In this document: positions 15,496 through 24,269 of the stretch, piece after piece
How the letters are laid out: each line of letters opens with the position of its first letter
How positions within the stretch are numbered: the stretch's first letter is position 1
NCBI GenBank assembly: GCA_964443275.1
Contig: CAYUCE010000016.1
Location: 1-36,149, forward strand
DNA: 36,149 nucleotides
Direction: 5' to 3'
Origin: CAYUCE01 sp964443275
GTDB taxonomy: Bacteria > Bipolaricaulota > Bipolaricaulia > CAYUCE01
Notes under the pieces: generated by a model
Told to the model about the DNA's origin: nothing
Seen by the model: the letters and a program-made list of their open reading frames with translations, nothing else
Databases searched by the model: none
Position numbers and translations under genes: made by a program

Positions 15496-16317
15496 ATGAG
15501 GGGTTTATTAACTATAGGACTTGTTCAACTGCGATTTGAAAAAGGAGAAATTCAGGATAATTTAAGGGAAGCTGAAAAACATATCCTTAAGTGTATTGAC
15601 AATGGTGCTGAACTAATCTGCCTCCCCGAGCTTTTTAACACTGGATACTATTTGCATTCTGAGATACAGGAGGAGATAAAGAGCAGTTTCGACGAAACCA
15701 CAAACTTGTTGTTGAATCTGGCTCATGAATCTGGCGTTGCCATCGTTGCTGGTATTGGTGAAGTTTATAACAACGAATATTATGATTCGGCTTTTATTGC
15801 TAAATCGAATGGAAAATCAGCATTTTTCCGGAAGACTCACCTTTTTCGAGATGAGAAAAAGTACTTCCGGCAAGGAAATGAACTTTTGGTGACGGATATT
15901 AAAGGATTAAAAGTTGGAATCCTGATCTGTTTTGAAGTGGGTTTTCCAGAGCTTTCCCGTTCTTTAGCTCTGGAAGGAGCCAAGCTACTACTCTTCCCAA
16001 TGGCATTTGGAAGTGCTAGATGGCGCATTTTCGAAACAGCAACTGTAGCTCGAGCGATAGAAAATAACTGTTTTCTGATCGCTAGCAACCAGGTTGGCGA
16101 ATCTAAGATGGCCAAGGATGAGTATAACTTTTATGGACATAGTAGGGTTGTCAATCCCCTAGGTAAAATAATCCTAGATATGGAGCAAAAGCAAGGATCT
16201 GAAGTAGTGAATTTAGATTTACAGCTAATTGATAAGTGTCGGGAAGGTGAATTAGATGAAGCTCACTCTTATTTCGAAGAAAGAAGGCCAGAACTTTATA
16301 AAAATGTGGTGTCATAA
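15496..16317 (+). CDS. Carbon-nitrogen hydrolase (nitrilase superfamily amidase)
   Basis: A 273-aa nitrilase-superfamily enzyme that hydrolyses a non-peptide C-N bond. The catalytic triad is clear: Glu45 in ICLPELFNTGYY, Lys113 in FFRKTHLF and Cys145 in GILICFEVGFPE. The family's structural motif near 190 (ARAIENNCFLIASNQVG) and GHSRVVNPLGKII are also present. Closest resemblance is to the amidase/carbamoylase-like branches (N-carbamoyl amino-acid or omega-amide hydrolases) rather than true nitrilases. It follows the PotABCD-like importer and precedes a CE4 deacetylase, so its substrate may be the imported compound. AAAGGAG lies about 9 nt before ATG 15496. Confidence 0.88.
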   Translation: MRGLLTIGLVQLRFEKGEIQDNLREAEKHILKCIDNGAELICLPELFNTGYYLHSEIQEEIKSSFDETTNLLLNLAHESGVAIVAGIGEVYNNEYYDSAFIAKSNGKSAFFRKTHLFRDEKKYFRQGNELLVTDIKGLKVGILICFEVGFPELSRSLALEGAKLLLFPMAFGSARWRIFETATVARAIENNCFLIASNQVGESKMAKDEYNFYGHSRVVNPLGKIILDMEQKQGSEVVNLDLQLIDKCREGELDEAHSYFEERRPELYKNVVS

Positions 16318-16590
16318 GACGAGGGTCCTAATATCATGGGTGCCCAAAGTTGATAATCCTATCAATGTTCAAGGTTTTTCATAAAGGAGTGGATCTACTG
16401 GTTGAGGATCACTTCATGAAGAGTCTAGAAAGGAGGTGGCCTAACCCACCCAGTACTAATGCATGCTTAAGGTATGATTATATTTGCAATTCACAATGCT
16501 TGGAGAATGTAAGCTTATTGGAGAAGTTAAATTTAGAGAAGGAATCCCATATAAACACCGTAATCTCAATCAAAAAGAGGAGGTCAAAAT

Positions 16591-17478
16591 ATGACTGAAA
16601 AAGAAGTGAAAGTATGCTATGGGGTTGACGTTGATGCTGTGGCTGGATGGTTAGGATCTTACGAAGGAGAGGATTCACCTTGTGATATTTCTAGAGGGGT
16701 GTGGGCTGCTGAAGTAGGAATCTCAAATCTTTTAGATTTATTTGATAAGTATGACATCAAAGCTACCTTTTTCGCTCCTGGACAATCTATTGAAACCTTT
16801 CCCAGTGAACACCAGCAAATTGTAGATAAAGGTCATGAGATTGGTCTGCACGGTTATTCGCATGAGAATCCTATTGAAATGAATCCCGATCAGGAAGAGA
16901 AAGTGTTACTGCGCTCAATTAAGCTCAACCAAGAGCTAACTGGAAAGGATCCTGTTGGTTATAGAGCCCCTTGGTGGGAATTTAGCGAGGTCACGATTGA
17001 TTTATTAGTTAAACATGGAATTTTATATGATAGCAGCTTGATGCATCGGGACTTTGATGCTTATTATCCTCGAACCGGGGACAAATGGTATCCGATTGAC
17101 TATGATAAGGATCCGGAAACCTGGATGAAACCAATGGAATTTGGTGAAGAAAAAGATCTGGTTGAAATTCCTGCAAACTGGTATCTTGATGATTTACCAC
17201 CCACTATGTATATTAAGGCGTATCCTAATAGTTTTGGATGGGTATCTCCTAATGTGTTACTTAATATGTGGAAAGCCCAATTTGATTTCCTTTATAAGAA
17301 GAAAGGAGAAGGTGTATTTCCAATAACTATTCATCCTGATACCAGTGGACGTCCCCAGATGATCGAAATGCTCCATGAGCATCTGATTCCATATATAAAG
17401 GGCCACTCCAGGGCTGAGTTTTGCACCTATGAAGAATATGCGCGGGAGTGGAAAAACAAGCACCCACTAGAAAAGTAG
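16591..17478 (+). CDS. Polysaccharide-deacetylase family protein (HpPgdA/PuuE-like, CE4)
   Basis: A 295-aa NodB-homology (CE4) protein. The start YGVDVDAVAGWLGSY, then DISRGVWAAEVG, is characteristic of the subgroup with Helicobacter pylori HP0310 and the cofactor-independent allantoinase PuuE. Asp13/Asp15, His87 and His91 (LHGYSHENP) should bind the metal, and Arg125 (YRAPWW) lies at the active site. There is no signal peptide, so it is cytoplasmic and probably acts on a small imported molecule, not on cell-wall glycan. Its place beside a nitrilase-type amidase and DUF3830 suggests hydrolysis of a cyclic or acylated N-compound. A GAGGAGG ribosome site precedes ATG 16591. The 273-bp gap upstream has a TTGATAatccTATCAA palindrome at 16349-16364 and no convincing gene. 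Confidence 0.85.
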   Translation: MTEKEVKVCYGVDVDAVAGWLGSYEGEDSPCDISRGVWAAEVGISNLLDLFDKYDIKATFFAPGQSIETFPSEHQQIVDKGHEIGLHGYSHENPIEMNPDQEEKVLLRSIKLNQELTGKDPVGYRAPWWEFSEVTIDLLVKHGILYDSSLMHRDFDAYYPRTGDKWYPIDYDKDPETWMKPMEFGEEKDLVEIPANWYLDDLPPTMYIKAYPNSFGWVSPNVLLNMWKAQFDFLYKKKGEGVFPITIHPDTSGRPQMIEMLHEHLIPYIKGHSRAEFCTYEEYAREWKNKHPLEK

Positions 17479-17756
17479 CCAATTCTTCCAGATAAACTGT
17501 TCTAATATGTAAATATATGTCTATCTAGGGTTATATTAAGTTAGGCTTAATGTCGAAGTGGAAGAATCTTTTCAACTTATGCAAAAGGGGCTTTCGAGGC
17601 ATCATGTAGCAAGCCTCCCAAATTCCTGCCCTATCATAAAGAGAAGAGGTCAGATTTGATCATCGAGGTTCGAAAAATGATAATTTTGAGGGATTACTGC
17701 AAATCAGGCGCTCCAGTAAGTGTTTCATGTCCCTATATATCTAAAGGGGAATAAAT
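17479..17756. other. Intergenic with an unassigned open frame
   Basis: A plus-strand frame is open for about 67 codons from 17551 to TAA 17752-17754, ending 2 bp before the next ATG. It reads RSDLIIEVRKMIILRDYCKS, then GAPVSVSCPYISKGE at its end, with ATG at its IILRDY section. Another frame nearby reads VEEESFQLMQKGLSRHHV-like. It may be a shifted remnant of an enzyme gene; no family is assigned. The AAAGGGG at its end is the ribosome site of the DUF3830 gene. Confidence 0.3.
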
Positions 17757-18176
17757 ATGACCTATTTGAATGTTACAATAGGTAAGCATAAATTTAAAGC
17801 GGAAATGGAGGAGATAGATGCCCCTACAACCTGTGCTCAATTCAAAGAATTATTGCCATATAGTAATAAAGTTATTCATGTACGTTGGAGTGGTGAAGCA
17901 GTTTGGATACCGTTAGAGGAGGACTTTCCAGTGAACCTTGAATATGAAAATCATACAAGCCATCCGTCAAAAGGGGAAATTCTTTTTTATCCCGGAAACA
18001 TTAGTCAACCGGAGATTATTATCCCATATGGTAGTACAAGTTTCTCTAGTAAAGTTGGACAATTAGCTGGGAATCACTTTTTAACAATAGTCAATGGATT
18101 AAAGAAATTATCACAACTAGGTGAGAAAATACTTTGGGGAGGAGCGGAAGATATAAAATTAGAGGAATACAATTAA
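17757..18176 (+). CDS. DUF3830 family protein (cyclophilin-like fold)
   Basis: A 139-aa protein matching DUF3830 throughout: an opening beta strand (VTIGKHKFKAEMEEIDAPTT), CAQFKELLPY, the signature HVRWSGEAVWIPL near 42-54, then ENHTSHPSKGEILFYPGN, VGQLAGNHFLTI and a C-terminal LWGGAEDI. The family has a cyclophilin-like beta barrel, but no catalytic role is established. Such genes often lie beside hydantoin/amide hydrolases, racemases and ABC importers in catabolic clusters, as here. Translation starts at ATG 17757 with AAAGGGG 7 nt upstream. Followed by 275 bp without a gene. Confidence 0.85.
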   Translation: MTYLNVTIGKHKFKAEMEEIDAPTTCAQFKELLPYSNKVIHVRWSGEAVWIPLEEDFPVNLEYENHTSHPSKGEILFYPGNISQPEIIIPYGSTSFSSKVGQLAGNHFLTIVNGLKKLSQLGEKILWGGAEDIKLEEYN

Positions 18177-18412
18177 TCGAGCTTTGATTAAAGTGGGAAA
18201 TACCGATCTTTTCCTTGAGCTGGAATAAGCTGGAAATTCAAACAACAATCTAGGGGCAAGCAAGTTAACTATTAAGGATATTTGGATGGAGAGAAATATA
18301 CATGTTTTCGGGCGTTTTCAAAGGATTCAGCTAGATTCGAAAAAGACTCAATTCGATTTGAGAAATATGTTTATGGGCAAGAACAATATTATGTGGAGAG
18401 TTAGGATTTCAA

Positions 18413-18444
18413 AGTGTTGTAAATTGGGTGATTGATAGAACACT
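18413..18444 (+). promoter_or_regulatory. Inverted repeat just upstream of the GntR regulator
   Basis: AGTGTT (18413-18418) and AACACT (18439-18444) form a 6-bp inverted repeat with 20 bp between them, ending 7 bp before the regulator's ATG. It is a possible autoregulatory site. No clear -35/-10 pair is seen. The rest of 18177-18451 shows no gene. Confidence 0.3.
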
Positions 18445-18451
18445 ATAAATC

Positions 18452-19135
18452 ATGTTCGAATCGATTAAACTCCAAGGAGCATCAGAAAAGATTTTTTCTC
18501 AGATAAAGGATATGATCCTAAGGGGAATACTTAAACCGGGAGATAGGTTACCCACTGAAACGGAGATGGCTGAGCAGTTTGAGATAAGTAGATCCTCGGT
18601 AAGGGAGGCACTATCTGGATTGAAAGCTCTTGGGGTTATTGAGAAGCAAAAGGGAGCGGGTACTTTCATAAGGAAATTGCCTCCCAGCCAGATATTGGAA
18701 GGGATCTTTCCCCCAAAAAATGAAAAAGATTTATTTGCTGATCTTCTGGAAGTAAGAAAGGTCATTGAGGGTAAAGCTGTGGAATTAGCGATTGTTAGAG
18801 GGACAGAGGAGGATTTAGAGAATATTCACGGAACGCTTAATATGCTTCAAGAGAGCTTGAATAAAGGGGAACCACCAGCAATCGAAGCTGATATCCTTTT
18901 CCATTTATCCCTTGCTATGGCCACCCATAATGAAATGTTCATTCGGCTTACTAAGAACATCAGCGAGACGTTATCTGAATTGCGAAGAGAAACGTTGGCA
19001 GTTGCTGGACGCATTGAGAGGTGTATAGAAGAACACAAGGAAATCTACTTGCAAATTAAGGATGGCAATACCAAAGGAGCTATTGAAGCAATTGAAACCC
19101 ACCTTGCACGGGTTGAGGATCAACTTGATGGATGA
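18452..19135 (+). CDS. GntR-family transcription regulator, FadR/FCD subfamily
   Basis: A 227-aa regulator. The N-terminal winged helix-turn-helix covers about residues 8-75: SEKIFSQIKDMILRGILKPG, DRLPTETEMAEQFEISRSSV and REALSGLKALGVIEKQKGAG. The C-terminal all-helical FCD ligand domain (about 90-220) has the metal/ligand region EADILFHLSLA and a closing EEHKEIYLQIKDGN...IETHLARV. FCD members usually sense organic acids or amino-acid derivatives. ATG 18452 has no Shine-Dalgarno (cactataaatcATG); the family start MFESIKL supports this choice. A probable target is the TTGT-N3-ACAA palindrome at 10849-10859 before the PotD-like operon. Confidence 0.9.
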   Translation: MFESIKLQGASEKIFSQIKDMILRGILKPGDRLPTETEMAEQFEISRSSVREALSGLKALGVIEKQKGAGTFIRKLPPSQILEGIFPPKNEKDLFADLLEVRKVIEGKAVELAIVRGTEEDLENIHGTLNMLQESLNKGEPPAIEADILFHLSLAMATHNEMFIRLTKNISETLSELRRETLAVAGRIERCIEEHKEIYLQIKDGNTKGAIEAIETHLARVEDQLDG

Positions 19136-19253
19136 TTACGAGAGAATCTTTATCACAAATACAGCAAAGCCGCACCAATCGACGAGCCGGCGAGTCAAGG
19201 ATTTTGGAGTTTTTCACATGATTCAGGCACTTGGTTTTCCTGGTTCTTTTTAG

Positions 19254-19681
19254 GATAACCTGACTACTCCTACTCAAGCAATGGAGCTAAAAAAACGACG
19301 AGAAAAGGTTCGCATTAAAGATGCGTTCGATCGATTTTCGGAATAATGGAGAAAAGAAATAATCGGGCTGGAGACCTAAGCGGCGGACAGCAGAAGATGT
19401 TGGAATGTGCTAAAGTCAGCATGACTCAACCTGAAATGCTGTTTGTTGACGAACCCACTGTGGGATTAGCACCAAAAATTGCTCTTAGGTTATACAATGA
19501 AATACAAAAGTTCAAGGATGAAGGTATGACCATTTTTTTAATAGATCATAACGTAAGAAAAGTAATTGAGTTAACTGAGTATATTTATGTTATGAGTCTA
19601 GGTAAGATAGTAGAGGAAGGCCCCCAGAAGGATTTTAGAGGTGAGCTAAAAGGTCAGGTTAAACAATGGTTGGGACTTTGA
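19254..19681 (+). pseudogene. livF: Frameshifted C-terminal remnant of a LivF-like ABC ATPase
   Basis: The frame 19346-19681 encodes 111 aa with signature LSGGQQKML, Walker B MLFVDEPTVGLAP and H-loop LIDHN, the C-terminal half of a branched-chain amino-acid importer ATPase. The frame from 19254 (DNLTTPTQAMELKKRREKVR...DRFSE) is the immediately preceding part. It stops at TAA 19344, and one missing A in GAATAATGG would join the two frames. Before 19254 a TAG ends the match, and no Walker A P-loop is found. So it lacks nucleotide binding and is broken at two points. No permease or other liv gene remains nearby. It marks decay of the region between the regulator and the racemase. Confidence 0.82.
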
Positions 19682-19767
19682 CTCTCCCCATTTTTTAATG
19701 AGTATTTTTATTGAATGATAAACTTTAGGTCCAAGGAAGTTAATGATTTTTATATATCTAAATAATC

Positions 19768-20478
19768 ATGAGGAAATACACTAAGACGGTGGGAATCCTC
19801 GGGGGCATGGGGCCGGAGGCCACCGCTAAGTTTTATACAGATATAATAAATCGGTGCCAAAGCGAATTAGGGGCAAAATACAATTCCGATTTTCCGTATA
19901 TTTTAATAAATAGCGTTCCAATTCCCGACGGAAAGATGTGGCGAGGTTTCGATCAAGATTTGGTAATCAGTATATTGCAGGAGAACTGTCGGTTACTGGA
20001 AGATGCCAAAGCGGATTTCATAGCTGTTCCTTGCAACTCTGCCCATTATTTTATTAATAAGATGCGGGAGTCAGTGGGCATACCTGTCTTTAGTATTATC
20101 GAGGAGACAAGCAAGCGGATTAAAAAAGCCAAGCTGGAATGCGTTTCCATATTGGCTACTAATTTTACTGTATCCAAGGGTCTTTATGAAGCCCATTTAT
20201 CTAAGGAGAAGATTAATTTGATAAGACCGTCAAATGATTTACAAAAGAGAATCGATGAGATAATCATAAGCATTGAATCCGGTAACCGGTCTAAGGCCAA
20301 TAGAGATGTTTTGATAGAGATCATTAAAGATTTGGGATCTAGGGGAGCAGAGGGAGTAATCCTTGGTTGTACTGAGATCCCATTGATTATCAAACAGGAT
20401 GATGTCTCTATACCTCTATTTGATACCCTCGGTATCTTGACAGATTCAACCTTTAATTACTTAATTGGGGCAAACTAA
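19768..20478 (+). CDS. Aspartate/glutamate racemase family protein
   Basis: A 236-aa cofactor-independent racemase-family enzyme. The N-terminal VGILGGMGPEATAKFYTDI is the aspartate-racemase signature. The two catalytic cysteines are Cys89 in AVPCNSAHYF and Cys201 in ILGCTEIPLI, at the spacing expected for two-base proton transfer. It probably interconverts L- and D-aspartate or glutamate, or a related amino acid, in the cytoplasm. There is no Shine-Dalgarno before ATG 19768, but a TATATA at 19752-19757 would place transcription start a few bases before the ATG, i.e. possibly leaderless. It lies 39 bp upstream of an aminotransferase. Confidence 0.88.
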   Translation: MRKYTKTVGILGGMGPEATAKFYTDIINRCQSELGAKYNSDFPYILINSVPIPDGKMWRGFDQDLVISILQENCRLLEDAKADFIAVPCNSAHYFINKMRESVGIPVFSIIEETSKRIKKAKLECVSILATNFTVSKGLYEAHLSKEKINLIRPSNDLQKRIDEIIISIESGNRSKANRDVLIEIIKDLGSRGAEGVILGCTEIPLIIKQDDVSIPLFDTLGILTDSTFNYLIGAN

Positions 20479-20517
20479 GGCTTTTTAAATAGAGCTATCA
20501 GTTAGCGTGAAATAATA

Positions 20518-21621
20518 ATGGATATACGGAGAAGAATTATCAATTTCAATCGGGGAGTTCCAGCTTCTGAGGCTTTACCTGCCGAGAAGATCGCTGATCT
20601 CACTCATTCAATTTTGAAAGAAGATGGGAACACAATTTTACAGTATCATAGTTCTATGGGTTACGAACCGCTAAGAGAGATGATAGCAAACCAATATAAA
20701 GTGAAGATAGATAAAAGCCATATCATAATGGGGAATGGTTCTTTACAGCTACTGGATTTCTTATCCAAAGTCATTTTGAAGCCCGGTGATACAGTTTTAG
20801 TGGAGAATCCTACCTACGATAGAACTATTAATATTTTTACTCGAGCAGGGGCGAAAGTACTGGGAGTCAAATATGAAAATGATGGTATAAATGTAGATTC
20901 TTTGATCGCTTTGACGAAAAAAGAGAATCCAAAATTATTCTATACTATACCGGATTTCCAAAACCCCACTGGAGTTACAACTTCCACAGAAAAGCGGGAG
21001 AAAATTCTGGAAATCACCCAAAAGCATGATATAAAGGTGATCGAGGATACTCCTTATAGGAACCTTCGTTATTATGGTGAGGATAATCCCTCTTTGTGGG
21101 AGATAAACCCCGAAGTAGTTTTACTCCTATCTTCTTTCTCCAAGATTTTAAGCCCTGGATTACGTATTGGATGGTTGATTGCGGACCCTGAGGTTATCAC
21201 TAAAATCTCTCGATATGCGGAGGATACCTATATTACTCCTAATATGTTGAGTCAAGGTATAGCCTATAAAGCAATGACGAATGGGTGGTTAGAATCTCAT
21301 ATAGAGAACCTTAAAAGTCTTTATAGACCCAGGCTCGATGCAACTTTGGAATCACTTGATAACTATTTATCAGAATATGCTGATTGGATCAAACCGCAGG
21401 GCGGCTATTTTGTAGGGATTTGGCTTGCTGAAGACCTAGATGCTGAGCAGGTTTATAAAAAAACTAAAGAAGTCGGGCTCAGTCTATCCGAAGCTACAGG
21501 ATTCTTTCCTGGAGATGGTGACGTAAGATTTATTAGACTTCCTTTCTGTGCTTTGGAAACCGAGGAAATAGAAGAGGGAATTAAAAGACTGGCCCGGGTT
21601 TGTTTTGAATCCAAACACTAA
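20518..21621 (+). CDS. PLP-dependent aminotransferase, class I/II (2-aminoadipate/MocR-type fold)
   Basis: A 367-aa fold-type I aminotransferase. GNGSLQLLDFL (72-82) binds the cofactor phosphate, ENPTYDR follows, PDFQNPTG is at 145-152, and Lys209 in SSFSKILSPGLRIGW forms the Schiff base. The near-C-terminal RFIRLPFC carries the substrate-carboxylate Arg. The pattern is that of the 2-aminoadipate/aromatic/branched aminotransferases related to MocR, but no DNA-binding domain is present. Substrate is unknown. No clear Shine-Dalgarno precedes ATG 20518. Its place between an Asp/Glu racemase and PEP carboxykinase suits conversion of an amino acid to a central oxo acid. Confidence 0.88.
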   Translation: MDIRRRIINFNRGVPASEALPAEKIADLTHSILKEDGNTILQYHSSMGYEPLREMIANQYKVKIDKSHIIMGNGSLQLLDFLSKVILKPGDTVLVENPTYDRTINIFTRAGAKVLGVKYENDGINVDSLIALTKKENPKLFYTIPDFQNPTGVTTSTEKREKILEITQKHDIKVIEDTPYRNLRYYGEDNPSLWEINPEVVLLLSSFSKILSPGLRIGWLIADPEVITKISRYAEDTYITPNMLSQGIAYKAMTNGWLESHIENLKSLYRPRLDATLESLDNYLSEYADWIKPQGGYFVGIWLAEDLDAEQVYKKTKEVGLSLSEATGFFPGDGDVRFIRLPFCALETEEIEEGIKRLARVCFESKH

Positions 21622-21647
21622 TAAATTCAGGGAGAGGGGATATCTCA

Positions 21648-23291
21648 ATGAATCACCTACAAAAGCTAGAAAGTGTATTGTCCGAGTGTCCAAAGCTTTT
21701 TGATAATCCGGCCAGGGAGACTTTGATAAAGGAGGTCCTGGAGAAAAAGGAAGCCTTAGTCAGTGCAAATGGAGCCTTGGCTACCTGGACTCCTCCGGAA
21801 TCTACGGGTAGAAGTCCCAAAGACACGGTAATAGTTAAAAGAGCTGAAAGCGAAGAGACTATAGATTGGGATTCTCCCAATAATATTCCCATAAGTGAAG
21901 ATACTTTCGATATGGTGGTTGAGGATGCTTTAGGGCTATTATCTACAAAAAGTAAGATTTATATGACTGATAAGGTGGTGGGAGCGGAAACCTCTTATGC
22001 CTTACCTACCAAAACGGTCACTGACTGGGCCCTTACCGCTTTGTTTACGGATAATATGTTTCGCCCTGTACCGGAAGATATTGAAAAGAGTATATTCGCG
22101 GATAGAGGTTTCACGTTGGTTACCTTGCCTTATGATAAACTAGACTCGGCCAAATACGAAGGAAGATTAAGAACATTACCCAGTGGGGAAGCCTCCAATA
22201 TGATAGTGGCCATGGATTTTGATCGGCGACTAGGAGTTATCATTGGGTCTGCGTATGGTGGTTCGGTTAAGAAACTCATGTTTACGGTTATGAATTTTTA
22301 TCTACCTTCGGAGGGAATTTTACCTATACACTGCTCAGCTTCTGAAGGCCCGGATGGAAATTCTGCCTTACTTTTGGGACTTTCAGGGACCGGTAAAACT
22401 ACCTTGTCCGCCGATCCTAGAAGGGCTCTGTTGGGTGATGACGAGCACGGATGGGGTGAGCAGGGGATAGCTAATTTTGAGAATGGATGTTATGCTAAAT
22501 TAATTGATCTATCCAAGGAGGAAGAGCCTGAAATTTGGAATGCAGTTATGCATGAGGATCATTACTTAAACCACGGCGCAATTGTGGAAAACGCCCTAAT
22601 GTATCCGGACGGTAGGTTCGACTTTTGTGACCGGCGGCTTACCCCAAATTCCAGGGGTTCATATCCCTTAAGCTATTTGAGTAATATCAAAGAGTCTTCG
22701 AAAAGCGGTCACCCTAACACCATTTTGTTTTTAACCGCAGATGCCAATGGTGTGCTGCCACCGGTTTCTAAATTAAATCCTGATCAAGCTATGTTATGGT
22801 TTTTGATGGGTTATACCAGCAAGCTGGCCGGTACGGAGACCGGGGTAACTGAGCCAAAGACGGTTTTTTCCCGTTTTTTTGGTGAACCTTTTATGCCTCG
22901 AAATCCTAACGTATATGCGGAAATGTTGGGAAAGAAGATGGAAAAACATGGGACAAAGGTTTATTTAATTAACACCGGATGGACCGGCGGTCCTTATGGA
23001 ACTGGCGAGCGAATAGATTTAAAGTGGACTAGAGCTATGGTCCACGCGGCCTTAAAGGGGGATTTGATGGACGCAGAATACGAAAAGGACCGCATCTTTC
23101 ATTTAGATATTCCCACTACCTGTCCCGATGTTCCCTCGGAGATTTTATTTCCCAAAAATACATGGAATGATAAGGGAGCCTATGAGAAGAGAGCAGCAAA
23201 ACTGGCTGGTGAGTTTGCCGAACATTTCAGCCAGGCTTATGGAGATAAAGAAGTTGATGAGAAAATTGCCAGTGAGTGTCCGGGAAGGTAA
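21648..23291 (+). CDS. pckA: Phosphoenolpyruvate carboxykinase (ATP)
   Basis: Interconverts oxaloacetate + ATP and PEP + ADP + CO2. The 547-aa length and motifs are those of the ATP-specific family: RSPKD (55-59), GSAYGGSVKK (200-209), the kinase P-loop GLSGTGKTT (244-252), and DDEHGW (264-269) for metal and ATP. LINTGWTGGPYGTGERI near 445 is also typical. In an amino-acid fermenter it may run toward PEP (gluconeogenesis) or toward oxaloacetate with ATP gain. It starts 26 bp after the aminotransferase with a GGAGAGGGG ribosome site and could share its transcript. Confidence 0.97.
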   Translation: MNHLQKLESVLSECPKLFDNPARETLIKEVLEKKEALVSANGALATWTPPESTGRSPKDTVIVKRAESEETIDWDSPNNIPISEDTFDMVVEDALGLLSTKSKIYMTDKVVGAETSYALPTKTVTDWALTALFTDNMFRPVPEDIEKSIFADRGFTLVTLPYDKLDSAKYEGRLRTLPSGEASNMIVAMDFDRRLGVIIGSAYGGSVKKLMFTVMNFYLPSEGILPIHCSASEGPDGNSALLLGLSGTGKTTLSADPRRALLGDDEHGWGEQGIANFENGCYAKLIDLSKEEEPEIWNAVMHEDHYLNHGAIVENALMYPDGRFDFCDRRLTPNSRGSYPLSYLSNIKESSKSGHPNTILFLTADANGVLPPVSKLNPDQAMLWFLMGYTSKLAGTETGVTEPKTVFSRFFGEPFMPRNPNVYAEMLGKKMEKHGTKVYLINTGWTGGPYGTGERIDLKWTRAMVHAALKGDLMDAEYEKDRIFHLDIPTTCPDVPSEILFPKNTWNDKGAYEKRAAKLAGEFAEHFSQAYGDKEVDEKIASECPGR

Positions 23292-23322
23292 ATGATAAGG
23301 TCTCTCCTTAGGGGGGATTACA

Positions 23323-24234
23323 ATGAAATGGATAAATAGGCTGAAAAAAGGGCTCAAAAGGACCCGAACCAGTATTACTGATAATATTGAGAGGGTCATA
23401 AAATCTGGGGACAAGATTGATGAAAAGTTACTGGAAGAAATCGAAGAAATCCTAGTCACCGGAGATATCGGCATAAATGAAGCCACCTCCATAATCGATT
23501 CGGTGAAAGATAAGGTTAATAAGGAGGGCATAGAAGACTCAGGGGAACTATTCGGTTTGCTAAAGGATGAACTCATCGCCCGTTTGAACAGCTCGGAGGG
23601 TGAGCTGATTTTGAATGAAGACGGCCCCACTGTCATTTTAGTTGTAGGGGTAAATGGGTCTGGTAAAACCACTACCATAGCTAAGTTAGCTAAGAAGTTT
23701 AAAAAATCGGGTAAGGATAAAATTACCTTCGCGGCTGCCGATACTTTCAGAGCTGCAGCTATTGAGCAATTGGAGATTTGGGCAAAGCGGGTGGGAGCAG
23801 ATTTGATCAAGCACAAGTTGGGAGCTGATCCCTCAGCCGTTGCCTATGATGCTCTAGAACATGTGATAAAAGGAAAACACGATGTTTTGTTCATTGACAC
23901 TGCGGGAAGGCTCCAAACCAGGCATAATTTAATGGAGGAATTAAAAAAGATCAATAAAACTTTAGAAAAGAAACTGGGACGAAAAGCGGATGAGAGGCTG
24001 CTAATTCTGGATGCAACTACCGGACAGAATGCCATCTCCCAAGCTAGGCTTTTTAATCAAGCCATACCGCTTACCGGAATTATAATAACCAAGCTTGATT
24101 CTACTGCCAAAGGAGGAGCACTAATTCCTATATCCAGTCAATTAGATATTCCTATCAAGCTGATTGGAGTGGGGGAAAAAGAAGAAGATTTACACGAATT
24201 TAATAAAGAGGAATTTATCGAGGCCCTGCTATGA
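23323..24234 (+). CDS. ftsY: Signal recognition particle receptor FtsY
   Basis: The SRP GTPase receptor at the membrane, which docks ribosome-SRP complexes onto the Sec translocon. At 303 aa it has only the basic, amphipathic N-terminus (MKWINRLKKGLKRTRTSI), the N domain (about 20-95) and the G domain, without the long acidic A domain of E. coli. G motifs are GVNGSGKTT (109-117), DTFRAAA (about 140), DTAGR (192-196) and TKLD (256-259), and LDATTGQNA supports FtsY over Ffh. There is no M domain. Its RNA partner, SRP RNA, is at 35835-36107. It starts 31 bp after pckA. Confidence 0.97.
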   Translation: MKWINRLKKGLKRTRTSITDNIERVIKSGDKIDEKLLEEIEEILVTGDIGINEATSIIDSVKDKVNKEGIEDSGELFGLLKDELIARLNSSEGELILNEDGPTVILVVGVNGSGKTTTIAKLAKKFKKSGKDKITFAAADTFRAAAIEQLEIWAKRVGADLIKHKLGADPSAVAYDALEHVIKGKHDVLFIDTAGRLQTRHNLMEELKKINKTLEKKLGRKADERLLILDATTGQNAISQARLFNQAIPLTGIIITKLDSTAKGGALIPISSQLDIPIKLIGVGEKEEDLHEFNKEEFIEALL

Positions 24235-24269
24235 GTAACGGAGAACTTTTGCTTTTCATTAAAAGAATA

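Noticed and set aside
16350..16598. 82-codon plus-strand frame before the CE4 gene
   Set aside because: Low-complexity composition, overlaps the start and ribosome site of the deacetylase gene, no recognisable domain.
23145..23816. 223-codon minus-strand frame over pckA/ftsY
   Set aside because: Phenylalanine/serine-rich shadow spanning two confident genes; no start context.
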